From NCBI GenBank assembly GCA_015680905.1, contig CM027382.1, forward strand, positions 11,939,501 through 12,003,500: 64,000 nt of DNA. Reading direction: 5' to 3'. The notes beneath the pieces are model-generated. The model saw only the letters and a program-made list of their open reading frames with translations, did not search any database and was not told the origin of the DNA. Each line of letters starts with the position of its first letter. Position 1 is the stretch's first letter. Shown in pieces: positions 12,480-22,305 of the stretch. A program made the position numbers and the translations under genes. The stretch is from Coptis chinensis (lineage: Eukaryota; Streptophyta; Magnoliopsida; Ranunculales; Ranunculaceae).

Positions 12480-14794
12480 TGAAAAGCTCTATGTTAAAGC
12501 TACCATCAATGATGCAGATTCTGAATCACTGGCTAGTGACATAGAGGAGAAGGAAATCATTGAAGCATTATTTGGCATGGATAGCTATAAAGCCCCTGGA
12601 CCAGATGGCTTCAGTGCTTGTTCCTTTAAGGTATGTTGGTCAATTGTTCAAGCTGATTTTATACAAGCCATGAAGTTTGTGATTAACACCAGATGCCTAG
12701 ATGTTTGAAAAAACAGCCAAAGTGGGTAACATACTTTTCCAAAAAATTCAATTTGGGTAGCGTACTTTTTTCGTCAATTTGGGTAGCATGCTTTTTAAAT
12801 TCAATCCAATGTCGTTAACTTGTCGCTCAAAGCAATCATTATGTAATATAAATAAATTATTTAATTCAAAAGTTTTTTCCAAAAAAGAAAAATATTGACG
12901 AGAAAAATGTTTTTTCCATATGAGGTGGCCTGAATATGTATACGTCTCCAACATTTTTTCTTTTTGGAAAAAAACTTTTGAATTAAAGAATTAATTTATA
13001 TTAGATAACAGTTGATTTGAACAACAAGTTAACAGATTACCTGGATTGGCGAATTTAAAAAGTACGTTGCCCAAATTGACGAGAAAAAAAGTACGTTACC
13101 CAAATTGAATTTTTCGGAAAAGTACGTTACCCACTTTGGCTATTTTTTCCTAGATGTTTCAATTGCACGTTTATATGTCTAGTTCCTAAAGTACCTAACC
13201 CAGTGAAAGTAACTGATTTTCGACCTATTGCATATTGTAACACTACTTACAAGTGCATCTTCAAGATTATGACTAATAGGTTGAAATTAGTAATGCCAGC
13301 TTTGATATCCTTGAAAAGTCATTCCAGGCAAGAGAGCCAATCAGGGAAATCCTCCCGGTAGAAGTGAATAGATAGAAGTAGGAAATCAGTATTTATTCCG
13401 GGAAGGACTATCCAAGATAATCTACTTCTGTCACATGAATTGATTAGAAGCTACAGCAGGAAACATGTATCACCTAGATGCTCTTTTAAAGTTGACATCA
13501 GCAAGGCTTATGATACTGTTAGCTGGAATGTTATTGAAGCAATGCTTATGAAGTTTAAGTTCCCTGAGAATATGATTAGGTGGATCCAAATGTGTTATAT
13601 ACATCACCTTACTTCTCCATTCTGCTCAATGGGCCACCAAAAGGATATTTTCAAGGGTTAAGAGGATTAAGGCAAGGAGATCATATCTCACCTTATCTCT
13701 TTGTTATGATTATGGAAGTGTTGAGCTATTTACTCGAAAGTGAGTTTGAATCTAATAGGATCAAGGTCCATTCCAAATGCAAGAAGACACAAGTGGTCAA
13801 CTTATGTTTTGCAGATGACTTGCTTTTGTTTTTTAAGGGAGACAATGAGACTATTATAGTAGTTCATGATACACTAGAAGTGTTTTCTCAAGTTACTGGG
13901 ATCAGAATAAACACTCAGAAGACTACTCTACTAGTGGGAGGCATGAATCATGCAGAAGGGCAATTATTGGCAGATGCAATAGGTGTTAGGTTAGTTACAC
14001 CTCCAGTAACTTACCTTGGCTTACCTCTAGTCTCATTTCGATTGGGGATTCATGAGTGTCAGCCACTTGTTGAAAAGGTCACTAGAGGAATACATAATTG
14101 GAAGTCAATAGCCCTCTCTTATGTAAGCAAGTTACAACTGATACAGTCTGTGCTATCCACCTTTTATGTGTATTGGGCAAAGAATTTCGTTCTCCCCATG
14201 ACTGTGTTAGAGCAAGTGTCAAAAATTTGCTCCAAGTTCCTTTGGTGTGGTCCTGATATGAAGAAGAAGATGCATCATGCCAGTAGATTTTGTACTAGTC
14301 TCACTAAGAAGGAAGGAGGTCTTGGTATCCTTGATCTCAGAGTATGGAGCATAGCTGCATATTGTGGACTAGTGTACAAAGTAGTATATAAGGAGGAGAG
14401 TCTATGGGTACAGTGGACATGGAAGGTTCCTACAGATTGTTCATGGGTGTGGAGAGGTATAATGGAAATTAGACCTATTTCCCGAAGGTTTATAACCTAT
14501 AGTATATCATCTACATGTGCCAACACTCTTCTATGGCATGATATATGGTGCAAGGAGGCTCCACTGCTTGAAGATCAAAATGTCAGAAATCTTATCCAAC
14601 TCCCTCTGGATGCAACTATTAAAGAGTTGATCTCAAATGGAAGTTGGAATGCTATACTTCACGCACTGCCACAGAGTCAGCTGAAGGACAAGATTCTAGC
14701 TGTTGAGATTAATAGCTATTTAGATGAGGATAGAATTATATGGTCCCCCACCTTAATGGGATATATAGTTCTAGTTTCGCATATCAAGCCCTAA
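12480..14794 (+). pseudogene. LINE reverse transcriptase, interrupted by a MITE
   Basis: Landmarks in order: YKAPGPDGFSACSFK (about 12590), the MITE at 12707-13150, VTDFRPIAYCNTTYKCIFK (13210), SVFIPGRTIQDNLLLSHEL (13390), VDISKAYDTVSWNV (13490), a frameshift near 13650, LRGLRQGDHISPYLF and CFADDLLLF (the xADD catalytic box, 13805). An open stretch to 14794 follows, holding the thumb and the start of the zf-RVT domain. About 70 bases of extra sequence (about 13320-13390) separate the LISL and SVFIPGR segments. Polymerase motifs are readable but the protein cannot be made in one piece. Confidence 0.88.
12707..13150. mobile_element. MULE-type foldback MITE inside LINE RT
   Basis: Flanked by TAGATGTTT on both sides (12698-12706 and 13151-13159), a 9-bp duplication. 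The left end, AACAGCCAAAGTGGGTAAC, is the inverse of the right end, GTTACCCACTTTGGCTATT. Nearly the whole element folds back on itself: TTAATTCAAAAGTTTTTTCC near 12857 pairs with GGAAAAAAACTTTTGAATTAA near 12965. It has no coding capacity. The LINE RT sequence resumes directly after it. Confidence 0.88.
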
Positions 14795-15036
14795 GGATTC
14801 TAAGGCCTATAATGAGGTGGTATAACATGGTTTGGGGAAGACTAGTTGTGCCTAAGCCTTCACAGCATGGCAGTTATTCTCAGGTAATTTTCATACATAG
14901 GATAGATTAATAAGAAGAAAGGTTCTCCATACTTCAAAATGTTGCTTCTACAACAATGCAAAGAGAGAACTCCGTGGGGTACTACAAATTAATAAAGTTT
15001 CTGTGTGTTTCGTATGTGGATACGAAGTCAAGGGGG

Positions 15037-15221
15037 TATTTAGGTAAGTTTAGGTCTAAAAGGGTATTTAGGACATTTCACATTACTCAAATAGTAAGAT
15101 CACGGTCAATACCAGTTGACTCGGTCCTACTTTGAGTCGTGGGGGGGGGGGAGTCTAAATAGTGAAAAACTAGGGGAAGTCATTTTAGCAAACTTGATAG
15201 GGGGGTAAGTCTTAAAAACTG
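15037..15221. mobile_element. Truncated MULE terminal repeat fragment
   Basis: The sequence GCAAACTTGATAG followed by GGGGGTAAGTCTTAAAAACTG resembles, base for base in order, the right terminal inverted repeat of the Pack-MULE at 16975-19589 (GGCAAACTTGG, GGGGGTGGAAATCTAAAAAACTG). It also shares the upstream 'AGTTGACTCGGTC' and 'TAGTGAAAAACT' type segments. Only one end is present, fused to the broken 3' end of the LINE. It includes a run of G at about 15143. Confidence 0.5.
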
Positions 15222-16974
15222 TTATTATATAGATTGATTAGAATGATTTTAGCATGTTAGAACTATTGTTTTCACATCTAATTTATTTCTCTTGTCACAC
15301 AACTGCACATTTTTTATGATTGCCAAGTCCTTTTAAAGTTTTTATATATATTTGTTATGAATCTTCTATAATTGTTATTTCTTTTGTTGGCATTAGCTTG
15401 CATTTTTGGACATGTATGTTGTTGTTTAATCTTTTAGAGTTAGACATGTTCAAAACTAGTTTTTATATTTTGATTTATAAACTTAGTGGAGAGGGTTAAA
15501 TTTTATGACGTATCCATATATATATAATTTTTCTTTAACTTGTCCATGACGTATCCGTGTCCCACTTTTTTGAATAATGTCATGTCCGCATATCCGTGTC
15601 GTGTCATATCAGTGTCGCATGTCGGTGTCCGTGCTTCATAGAGTACCAATAAGGTGTGTTACCTCTTTAACTAGGTCAGGAACTAACCAAGCAATGTTAC
15701 TGATGATAGAGGATACTTTTGGCCCTACACTGTCTAAGCTGATTACTTGAATTAGTGTAAATGTTAGAGGAAAGAGTATCTTAATATTAATGGTTGAAGT
15801 TGGAAAGAACTTTATTCTTTGAATTGAACCAAACCATGTACAGTGGCTGCTCAAGTCTTATGAAAGAATTAGACAACTTTTTTTTTCCTTATTTTGTTAT
15901 ATGTTACTTAAATTGGCTTATATTGCAATGTTATTTATTGTACAATTGAAGAGAATCAGGCTAAACAACTTGCTAGTCTATTATAGATAACTTAACCACG
16001 CAAGACTTCAATTCTCCAACGACACAAAGAATACTGATTGATATAATGCAACAACTTGTTTGATGTGAAGTGTTTCTAGGAAAAAGGCATCTGGTCCTAG
16101 ATATTTATGGTACTTCATGGTGAAACCACTTTAACAGGACTTGTGTTCTTTGTGTAACAAAAAGAAAATTGTCCTACCAGTGGGGAGGCGGTATTCTTTA
16201 TATGTCTATACTTCTTTTTTGTGGATGGGGAGGCAGTCTTCGGCTAGTCATTATATAATGCTTGTATTCATATGTTTCAGGCTTTGAGAAGTCATAATTT
16301 TCAGGATGGTATTCTTTACGGAAAAATTGTATTCAACCAAAACAGGTATCCATTTTAGAAGATATGGATGCCTAATGGTCTTTTATATAATAATATATGT
16401 TTCAACAGGATTGTATCTTGAACGTTGTCACACAGAAAAGTCAGTCGGTGAATGCAATAATCACAACACATGGAAGAACATCATTAAAAGAGAATACGAG
16501 GTTCTCTTTTGTCAATTGCAAAATCACAGGAACGGGCAATGCTTGGCTTGGGAGAGCATGGCGCCCATTTGCCACAGTTGTTTTCATCAATACAAATATG
16601 TCAGGGTTAGTATCGAAAGAAGGATGGAATGATTTCAGCAACCAAAGTTCTGAAAAGTATGTGATAAATTTTTGATAATACTTTTTCTTTTGCACTTTGC
16701 TTCTTTGCATCTCTTGAATATAATTTGATAAGTGTTGGTTTTGAGTTTCTTGTAGGACTGTCTTCTTCGGTGAGTATGGCTGCTATGGAGAAAAAGCAAG
16801 CCACAGGGAAATGGTAAAGTACAGCAAGCAGCTTACTCTAGATAAAGCAACCCCGTTCATGAATACTTCCTACATCGAAGGCCAAACATGGCTCCCAATT
16901 CATACCTGATGATATCTTGACATAACAAAAAGTTATGCCATAAAACAGCAACTGCCATAATGCTTTTATAAGTT

Positions 16975-17345
16975 CAGTTTTTAAGATTTCCACCCCCACC
17001 AAGTTTGCCAATTAGATTTCCACCCCCAGTTCTTCGATTATTAGACTTCCACCCCAAATTTCACAGCATGACCAAGTTAACTCTCTTTGATTAGATTATG
17101 TCGCTTAATGCATATGCAATATCAAATCTACCCCTCACCTCGTAAAATGACCAAAATACCCATTGACTTTCCCAAGACTAAAATCATTCCAATAGCCACC
17201 TGTCATCATCCTATCCATTTAATCCAACACACACCAAAAAATTTCTTAAATGACACTCACCTAAAATTACCAAAATACCCTCACTCATGTTTACCTCTTT
17301 TGCCACGTGTCATCATTCTAACTGGCATCTTAACTTAGTGGACCA
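16975..17345. repeat. Left terminal inverted repeat of Pack-MULE
   Basis: Inverse of about 19200-19589. Shared landmarks include the CCACCCCCACCAAG run, a TGACCAAGTTAACTCTC segment, ACCCCTCACC and CAAAATACCCATTGACTTT. Point differences are scattered throughout, so the arms have aged. Confidence 0.88.
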
Positions 17346-18009
17346 TCATCTCAAACCACTCTATCAACTTTCCTTTTCTACTTTTCTTTTCAAAGAAAAT
17401 AAAATAAGAAATACAACAAAAGAACAAAGATACTGTTCATCTTCTCCATCTCTCCCCTACCTATGTGGTGGTCGGAGCTCATGTTTATAAATAAATATAA
17501 TGATCTACCCCCACAAAATTCTTGATTACTAACGAATTTCAAGCTCAAATCCATCTCTTCACAAGATAATGATATACCCATCATTTAAATCCGTGAAAAG
17601 TTAAAATGATTTCACACCAAATAAACAAGTTACAACTCGGCCAAATAAGGAAATCCAATTCACACGCATACACAACAATAGGAAGTCTGCCCGAATCAGT
17701 CAGCATCATCAGCTTAGTCCTAGCTACGACTTCCCTACATCATCTGCTCAACAAAAAGAGTTCATGTCTCTTAAATAATTGTGCATAACTAAATTTAAGA
17801 GGAAGCAATGATTTGTTCTATACCGCCATAAAAAATAATGAATAACATTTTAAAATTTTGTAAGCAATTTTGAAGTGAACTCATTAGACAAACAATTGCA
17901 TTAAACTTCAGAAAGAACATTGGATATGCTCATTCCAAGGACTTCAAAGTCTTTATTTTGGTGAAATATCATTTTCTTTTTCTTTCAGTAGCATAAACAG
18001 GTCCAATGC

Positions 18010-18180
18010 AACTACTCAATACTGACAAACAAAGGGAAAGACTCATCCAACTTATGCATAGCCCATTTGGTCAGTTGGTGAGCAACAAAGTTCTGACATC
18101 TTTTAATCCAAATAAACCTACAACCATTCAAACTAGATACACCTTCTACTATACGATCCCTAAGGCTTGACAAATTCTAT
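18010..18180 (-). pseudogene. RNase H-like (RVT_3 type) fragment carried by Pack-MULE
   Basis: One minus-strand frame reads SSLRDRIVEGVSSLNGCRF and then IWIKRCQNFVAHQLTKWAM. This matches the end of plant RNase H-like domains, in which a bulky hydrophobic-Arg stretch is followed by 'N.vAH.La.wA'. The fragment is bounded by stops and has no start. It could derive from a LINE RNase H domain or from a host RNase H-like gene. The sequence does not decide between them. Confidence 0.6.
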
Positions 18181-18759
18181 AGCTTGATTCTGGTTCTCAT
18201 AATGCCTCCATCACAACTTTGTTGATTTCCTCCACAAAACTCCATCTGCTCCACCTCTTGAAGCGGTCCGGCTTATTATAAGAGTGATATCTGAAAACAC
18301 AACTTTGGTTTAAGATGTGAAAGAGAAGAAAATTTCTATAAACAATATGCATCAAAGGTGAATGAATATGGAACTAATTACTTCGCGTGGTCAGACAACT
18401 TAAAACTACACATGAAACATGCAACAATAGGTTATATGAAGTTCAAAGTACAAACTAAAGATTTACTTGAACATAGAAAACAATCATGACATAGCACACC
18501 ACTATAGTGCTCAGTAGTACCAAATCCATCATAGTCCTAAGTGCACCCCAAAAGCCAACAGTAGGAGAAAATGAAGCAAATTAGCACAAGTAGTCATGTA
18601 CAAAGTATTCCTTCTCCATCCTCCGGCCAACACTCTTCTTCTTTATTAAAAGTCGAGTCTATTGTTGATTCAAATATTACTGTATCTTCGAAGACCAACA
18701 TTGTTGTGAAAAATCATTGAGTTGGGCATGGTCGGTCGGGTAATGTATCATATTCATTG

Positions 18760-18990
18760 TCGACAGTCTATTGACGTAATGGATTACTCCTTACTGGTTG
18801 GGGTGGACAAGGAGAAGCACTAACTGGTTCTTGGGATTATCGATTCGCGGAGGGCGATTACACATGGGACAAGCACCTTGAGACATGGGTGAAGGCTTCG
18901 AGCATCTTAAATGGACCAAAAACTCATCCCCTAATGTAGTCTCGCCTAAGCAGTACAAAAAGCGGTTCAGGAAGGCCATGTCGGAATATT
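18760..18990 (+). pseudogene. FAB1/PIKfyve-like lipid kinase C-terminal fragment carried by Pack-MULE
   Basis: Plus-strand frames give QSIDVMDYSLLVGVDKEKH, a stop where Glu is expected, then LVLGIID, then after a frameshift TWDKHLETWVKAS, and after another SPKQYKKRFRKAMSEYF. Together these follow, in order, the conserved C-terminal end of plant FAB1-type 1-phosphatidylinositol-3-phosphate 5-kinases, including the MDYSLL motif of the PIP-kinase fold. Only about 75 residues are present, with one stop and at least two frameshifts, so no enzyme can be made. It is a captured piece inside the MULE, not a resident gene. Confidence 0.82.
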
Positions 18991-19598
18991 TTGATCACCG
19001 ATTTGTTTGATTTGTTATGAAATTGTTTAATTGGCAAATTATGAATGAATTTTGATCACCGATTGGTTTGATTTGTTTTGAATTTTGGCTGGAACTTAGG
19101 GCTTTTTAATTTCAATTCATCAAAGTTCTGTTATTTGTGCCCTTTGTTTGATGGAAGAAGATGGTGATGTCATCATCACTCACTAAGACTTGTGTTGCAT
19201 GAGGTGTTCTCGACCGTTGAGATCATAAGTTAGGATGATGCACGTAGCAGAAGAGGTAAACATGAGTGAGGGTAGTTTGGTAATTTTTGGTGAGCAGGGG
19301 TAGTGGGTGTCATTTAAGAAATTTTTTGGTGTACGTTGGATTAAATGGATAGGATGATGACATGCGACAATTGGAATGGTTTCGGTCTTAGAAAAGTCAA
19401 TGGGTATTTTGAACATTTTACATGGTGAGGGGTAGATTTGACATTGCACATGCACCAAACGGATGGAATCGAGTCAATGAGAGTTGACTTGGTCATGCTA
19501 TGAAATTGAGGGTGGAAGTCTAATAATCGAAAAATTGGGGGTGGAAATCTAATTGGCAAACTTGGTGGGGGTGGAAATCTAAAAAACTGTTATAAGTT

Positions 19599-20135
19599 TT
19601 CATTTAAATTATACATTTCGAATTGGCAAGTGCCAGTGAATTCTGTTTTCAAACACAAAGACCTGATGATACACGAACCTAGATAATCCAACAACTCACC
19701 CAGATAACAAAATCATGAGAAATAAGGATGGTGACTTTAATCGCGTAATCAAATCAAGTTTTTATTTCATGAACCATATTAAGCGTGTAGGTACGAGAAT
19801 AAAGTCGATGTCTATCCCTCCTTGCAAGTACTCATTTTCACCAAGATTAAATGTTCTGGTCTTGAGAAAGTCTGTGATACTACTATAACAACTAAATTAT
19901 GGTAAACTCTTACTAAAATCCAGTTTCATATTTACATTATCAGTGAGAACATAAACAGCATGCATTCATGAAAAGAAATGAGCAAAAGAATCATTATGCA
20001 TCATGTGTAGCTTTTAGCTAGTCAACGAAAAAGAGTCGCGTGACTAATGATTTTGGCCATCGGGCTAATCCCATTTCATGATGAATATATGTATATATTT
20101 TTTGTTTTCTTATTATAAGAAAAAACCTACCGTCT
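19599..20135. other. Intergenic stretch, nothing recognised
   Basis: AT-rich unique-looking sequence between the Pack-MULE and the copia element. No reading frame, splice pattern or terminal repeats were recognised. Confidence 0.6.
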
Positions 20136-20140
20136 GAGTA

Positions 20141-20636
20141 TATTGTGGATAAATCAATGCGGAAACAACGTTATGCACAACAAATAGATCAACCCTACAT
20201 AAGGACTGATCCTTCTCTCTAGACAAGACTTTAACACCCTCCAAGTACTATCCCAACGCTTCTCATTAACAATTTAACAAGCATATAAAGTAAAGATAAT
20301 AATGCAAAAGAAAACCAACTTTGTGGATAAATCATTGCGGAAACAACGTTATCCACAGCAAATACACAAGGATTAATCATTCTCTCTAGACAAGACTTCA
20401 ACACCCTCCAAGTACTATCCTAACGCTTCTCATTAACAATTTAACAAGCATATAAAGTAAATATAATAATGCAAAAGAGAACAAACCACAAGGCAAGGAC
20501 ATATCGTGGTTCGGCAATTTGCCTACGTCCACACTGGCGAGTTCCAAACTTTACTAGATGTCCAGAGTAACTGATTACAAGAGCTCTCAATTCACTCACA
20601 AAGAATGAACACTCAACTCACTAAGAATTTCTCTCT

Positions 20637-20699
<63 letters not shown>

Positions 20700-20948
20700 G
20701 GTTAGGTTAAGTTTTTACAAAAAAAAACTTATATTTATCTTGTTTCGAAAACTTTCAAACAAATGAATTAAATCTTTGGCGGTAGAAGCGGCTGGGCATG
20801 CTGCCAGGCAAAGCAAAAGTAGAGCGCAAGCGCGCCTAACAACCTGGAAGTCACCAAAGAGAGGAGTGCGTGCGCGCCCTTGTACAGGCATACATAAAGC
20901 GTGGGCCCACCTAACACCAAGGAGAGAAAAACGTCTTTTTTCTCTACA
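20141..20948 (-). repeat. 3' LTR of the copia element
   Basis: 808 bp. It contains an internal tandem duplication of about 180 bases (GTGGATAAATC near 20145 and again near 20323) and a (CT)n tract at 20642-20696 that is much longer than in the partner LTR. On the minus strand it starts TGTAGAGAAAAAAGACG, preceded by the purine-rich GAGATGGAGAA. Confidence 0.88.
20642..20696. repeat. (CT)n microsatellite
   Basis: About 55 bases of CT inside the left copia LTR. The matching site in the right LTR (about 29998-30013) has only a short CT run, so the tract expanded after insertion. Confidence 0.95.
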
Positions 20949-21043
20949 TTCTCCATCTCGGTGAGGTTTTAACACATAAAACCGAGCCGAACACATCCAC
21001 CAAGAAGTACTAGTACCCAAACTCGCAGTTAACTTCCCTGAAG

Positions 21044-21290
21044 GGCCATGCCCACAAAGAGTGTCTTACTCATGAAGAGCCACCCACAAAGAGTGTCATG
21101 CTCACGAAGAGCCACCCACAAAAAGTGTCTTGCTCACGAAGAGTCACCCATAAAGAGTCATGCTAACGAAGAGCCACCCACAAAGAGTCATGCCCACAAA
21201 GAGCACGTCATGCCCACAAAGAGCTATCTTAACAGAGAGTCATGCTCACAAAGAGCAATCACGCCCACGAAGGGCCATGCCTACAAAAGG
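21044..21290. repeat. Minisatellite in copia 3' untranslated region
   Basis: About ten imperfect head-to-tail copies built from CACAAAGAGTCATGC and CACGAAGAGCCACC variants, unit length about 15-35 bases. It lies between the end of the polyprotein and the 3' LTR. The units are contiguous without unique spacers, so this is not a CRISPR array. Confidence 0.88.
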
Positions 21291-21292
21291 CA

Positions 21293-22260
21293 TCAGTCAA
21301 CAATGCATAAGCCTCCACCATTTGTGGAGTACCTCCAACCAATGTTGGAACTCAACTCTATAGAGAACCTTCTACAACCCAAAGCCCTTTTGCCCGTTGG
21401 CAATGAAACAAATTCCCAAGTACAAAACTTGTCACGAGCCTCCACCATTTCATGCATATCCATCGACCAATCTTTGCAATGACCATCTCTAACAACTTCT
21501 TCGAAGTCGTTTGGTTCATCACCCTCGATATTCAATGCGTAGGCAACCGAGTTCGGTTGACCATAATGCTTCACTGGCTTATCATGCCCATACTTCGTAA
21601 CTTGTTTCACACTTCTCTTTGGTTTTGATCTAGCCAAAACTTGTTGCTCGGGTTGTTGTAACTCTACTTCTTGTTGAATAGTTCTTTCATTAAGAACCTC
21701 ACTCTCTATAACATCCTCTGAAGCTTCCATCTCAATCACTTGAGATTCTATAGAATCACCACTATTTCCAGCCTTCTCCAGCCTACTAAAATGTAGCACC
21801 GAAGTCTCATCAATGGTAACCTCATTGCTGACCAAGAACTTGTGGTTCTCAAGACACCACAATCAGTATCCCTTTCCTTCCTTTGCATAGCCCAAGAATA
21901 TAGCTTTTTTAGCTTTAGAATCAAGCTTACTATCCTTCATATGGTAGTTAGAACTAGATCCAAACACGCGCAAAGTACCATAATCAGCTGGTTTCCCTGT
22001 CCACACCTCATAAGGTGTCTTGCAGTCTATTGCCGAAACTGGTGATCTATTATACAAGTAACACGTCATGGCCACTGCATCTTCCCAGAACTCTTTGCCA
22101 AGATTGGCATTGGAAAGCAAACACCTAGCTTTCTCAAGCAACATGCGATTCATTCTTTCTGCTAACCCATTCTACTGTGGTGTGCCCTTCACTGTCTAGT
22201 GTCTAGCAATTCCCTGTTGCGCACAAAACTTTTGGAAAAGCTCATAGGTATACTCAGTAT
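21293..22260 (-). pseudogene. Copia integrase C-terminal half and pre-RT linker
   Basis: Minus-strand frames read LAERMNRMLLEKARCLLSNA, then FWEDAVAMTCYLYNRSP and YEVWTGKPADYGTLRVFG, the conserved end of the copia integrase core. A GKGY stop/WCLENHKF junction and an acidic linker with a KPKRSVK basic patch follow. The frame reaches CTWEFVSLPTGKRALGC, which normally leads directly into the RT domain. Here it runs out into non-coding 3' sequence. This half was separated from the rest of integrase by the nested element. Confidence 0.88.
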
Positions 22261-22305
22261 CATTGTCAGACTGTATAGTCTTTACCTTTTTATCTGTGCG
22301 ATTCT

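Larger units (their letters stand above)
9129..15037 (+). mobile_element. Plant LINE (L1-like), truncated and broken
   Basis: The order of domains is that of a plant L1-like LINE: a DUF4283 ORF1 with a zinc knuckle (about 9135-9640), its tail (10528-11240), AP-type endonuclease (11282-11960), reverse transcriptase (about 12480-14240) and a zf-RVT region up to about 15030. The 5' end is missing and abuts the MITE at 9119. The RNase H end is missing and abuts a MULE terminal fragment at about 15037. Frameshifts occur in the endonuclease and RT. A solo LTR and a MITE have jumped into it. It occupies most of intron 4 of the pectinesterase pseudogene. No poly(A) tail or LINE target duplication was seen. 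Confidence 0.85.
5220..16909 (+). pseudogene. Pectinesterase pseudogene, exploded by insertions
   Basis: Paralogue of the intact gene at 41986-44390. Four exons can be matched: exon 3 at about 6959-7111, exon 4 at 7976-8188, exon 5 at 16409-16656 and exon 6 at 16756-16909 (stop TGA at 16907). Exons 1-2 should lie left of the window, because 5220 onward matches intron 2 of the intact copy. Exon 3 reads well to IAWNDTA, then has a stop and frameshift. Exon 4 carries an in-frame TGA at 8174-8176, inside the DFIYGNG catalytic stretch where the family has Arg. Exons 5 and 6 remain open and keep the canonical LGRAW active-site motif. Intron 4 is about 8.2 kb against 328 bp in the intact copy. It once encoded a cell-wall pectin methylesterase and is not expected to yield a functional enzyme. 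Confidence 0.92.
16975..19589. mobile_element. Pack-MULE-like element with captured gene fragments
   Basis: Starts CAGTTTTTAAGATTTCC and ends with its inverse, GGAAATCTAAAAAACTG. It is flanked by TTATAAGTT at 16966-16974 and 19590-19598, a perfect 9-bp duplication. The terminal inverted repeats are about 370-390 bases each (16975 to about 17345 and about 19200 to 19589), typical of Mutator-like elements. No transposase is present. Inside are an RNase H-like fragment on the minus strand (about 18010-18180) and a FAB1/PIKfyve-like kinase fragment on the plus strand (about 18760-18990). It lies 65 bases after the stop codon of the pectinesterase pseudogene. Confidence 0.88.

Noticed and set aside
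16298-16390. Possible extra exon upstream of pseudogene exon 5
   Set aside because: The intact paralogue has no exon there and exon 5 has its own acceptor at 16408.
20715-21020. Frames on both strands near 20715-21020
   Set aside because: They lie in the copia LTR and have no domain.
21044-21290. Regular short repeats that could suggest a CRISPR array
   Set aside because: Units are contiguous, imperfect and without unique spacers, inside a plant retroelement.
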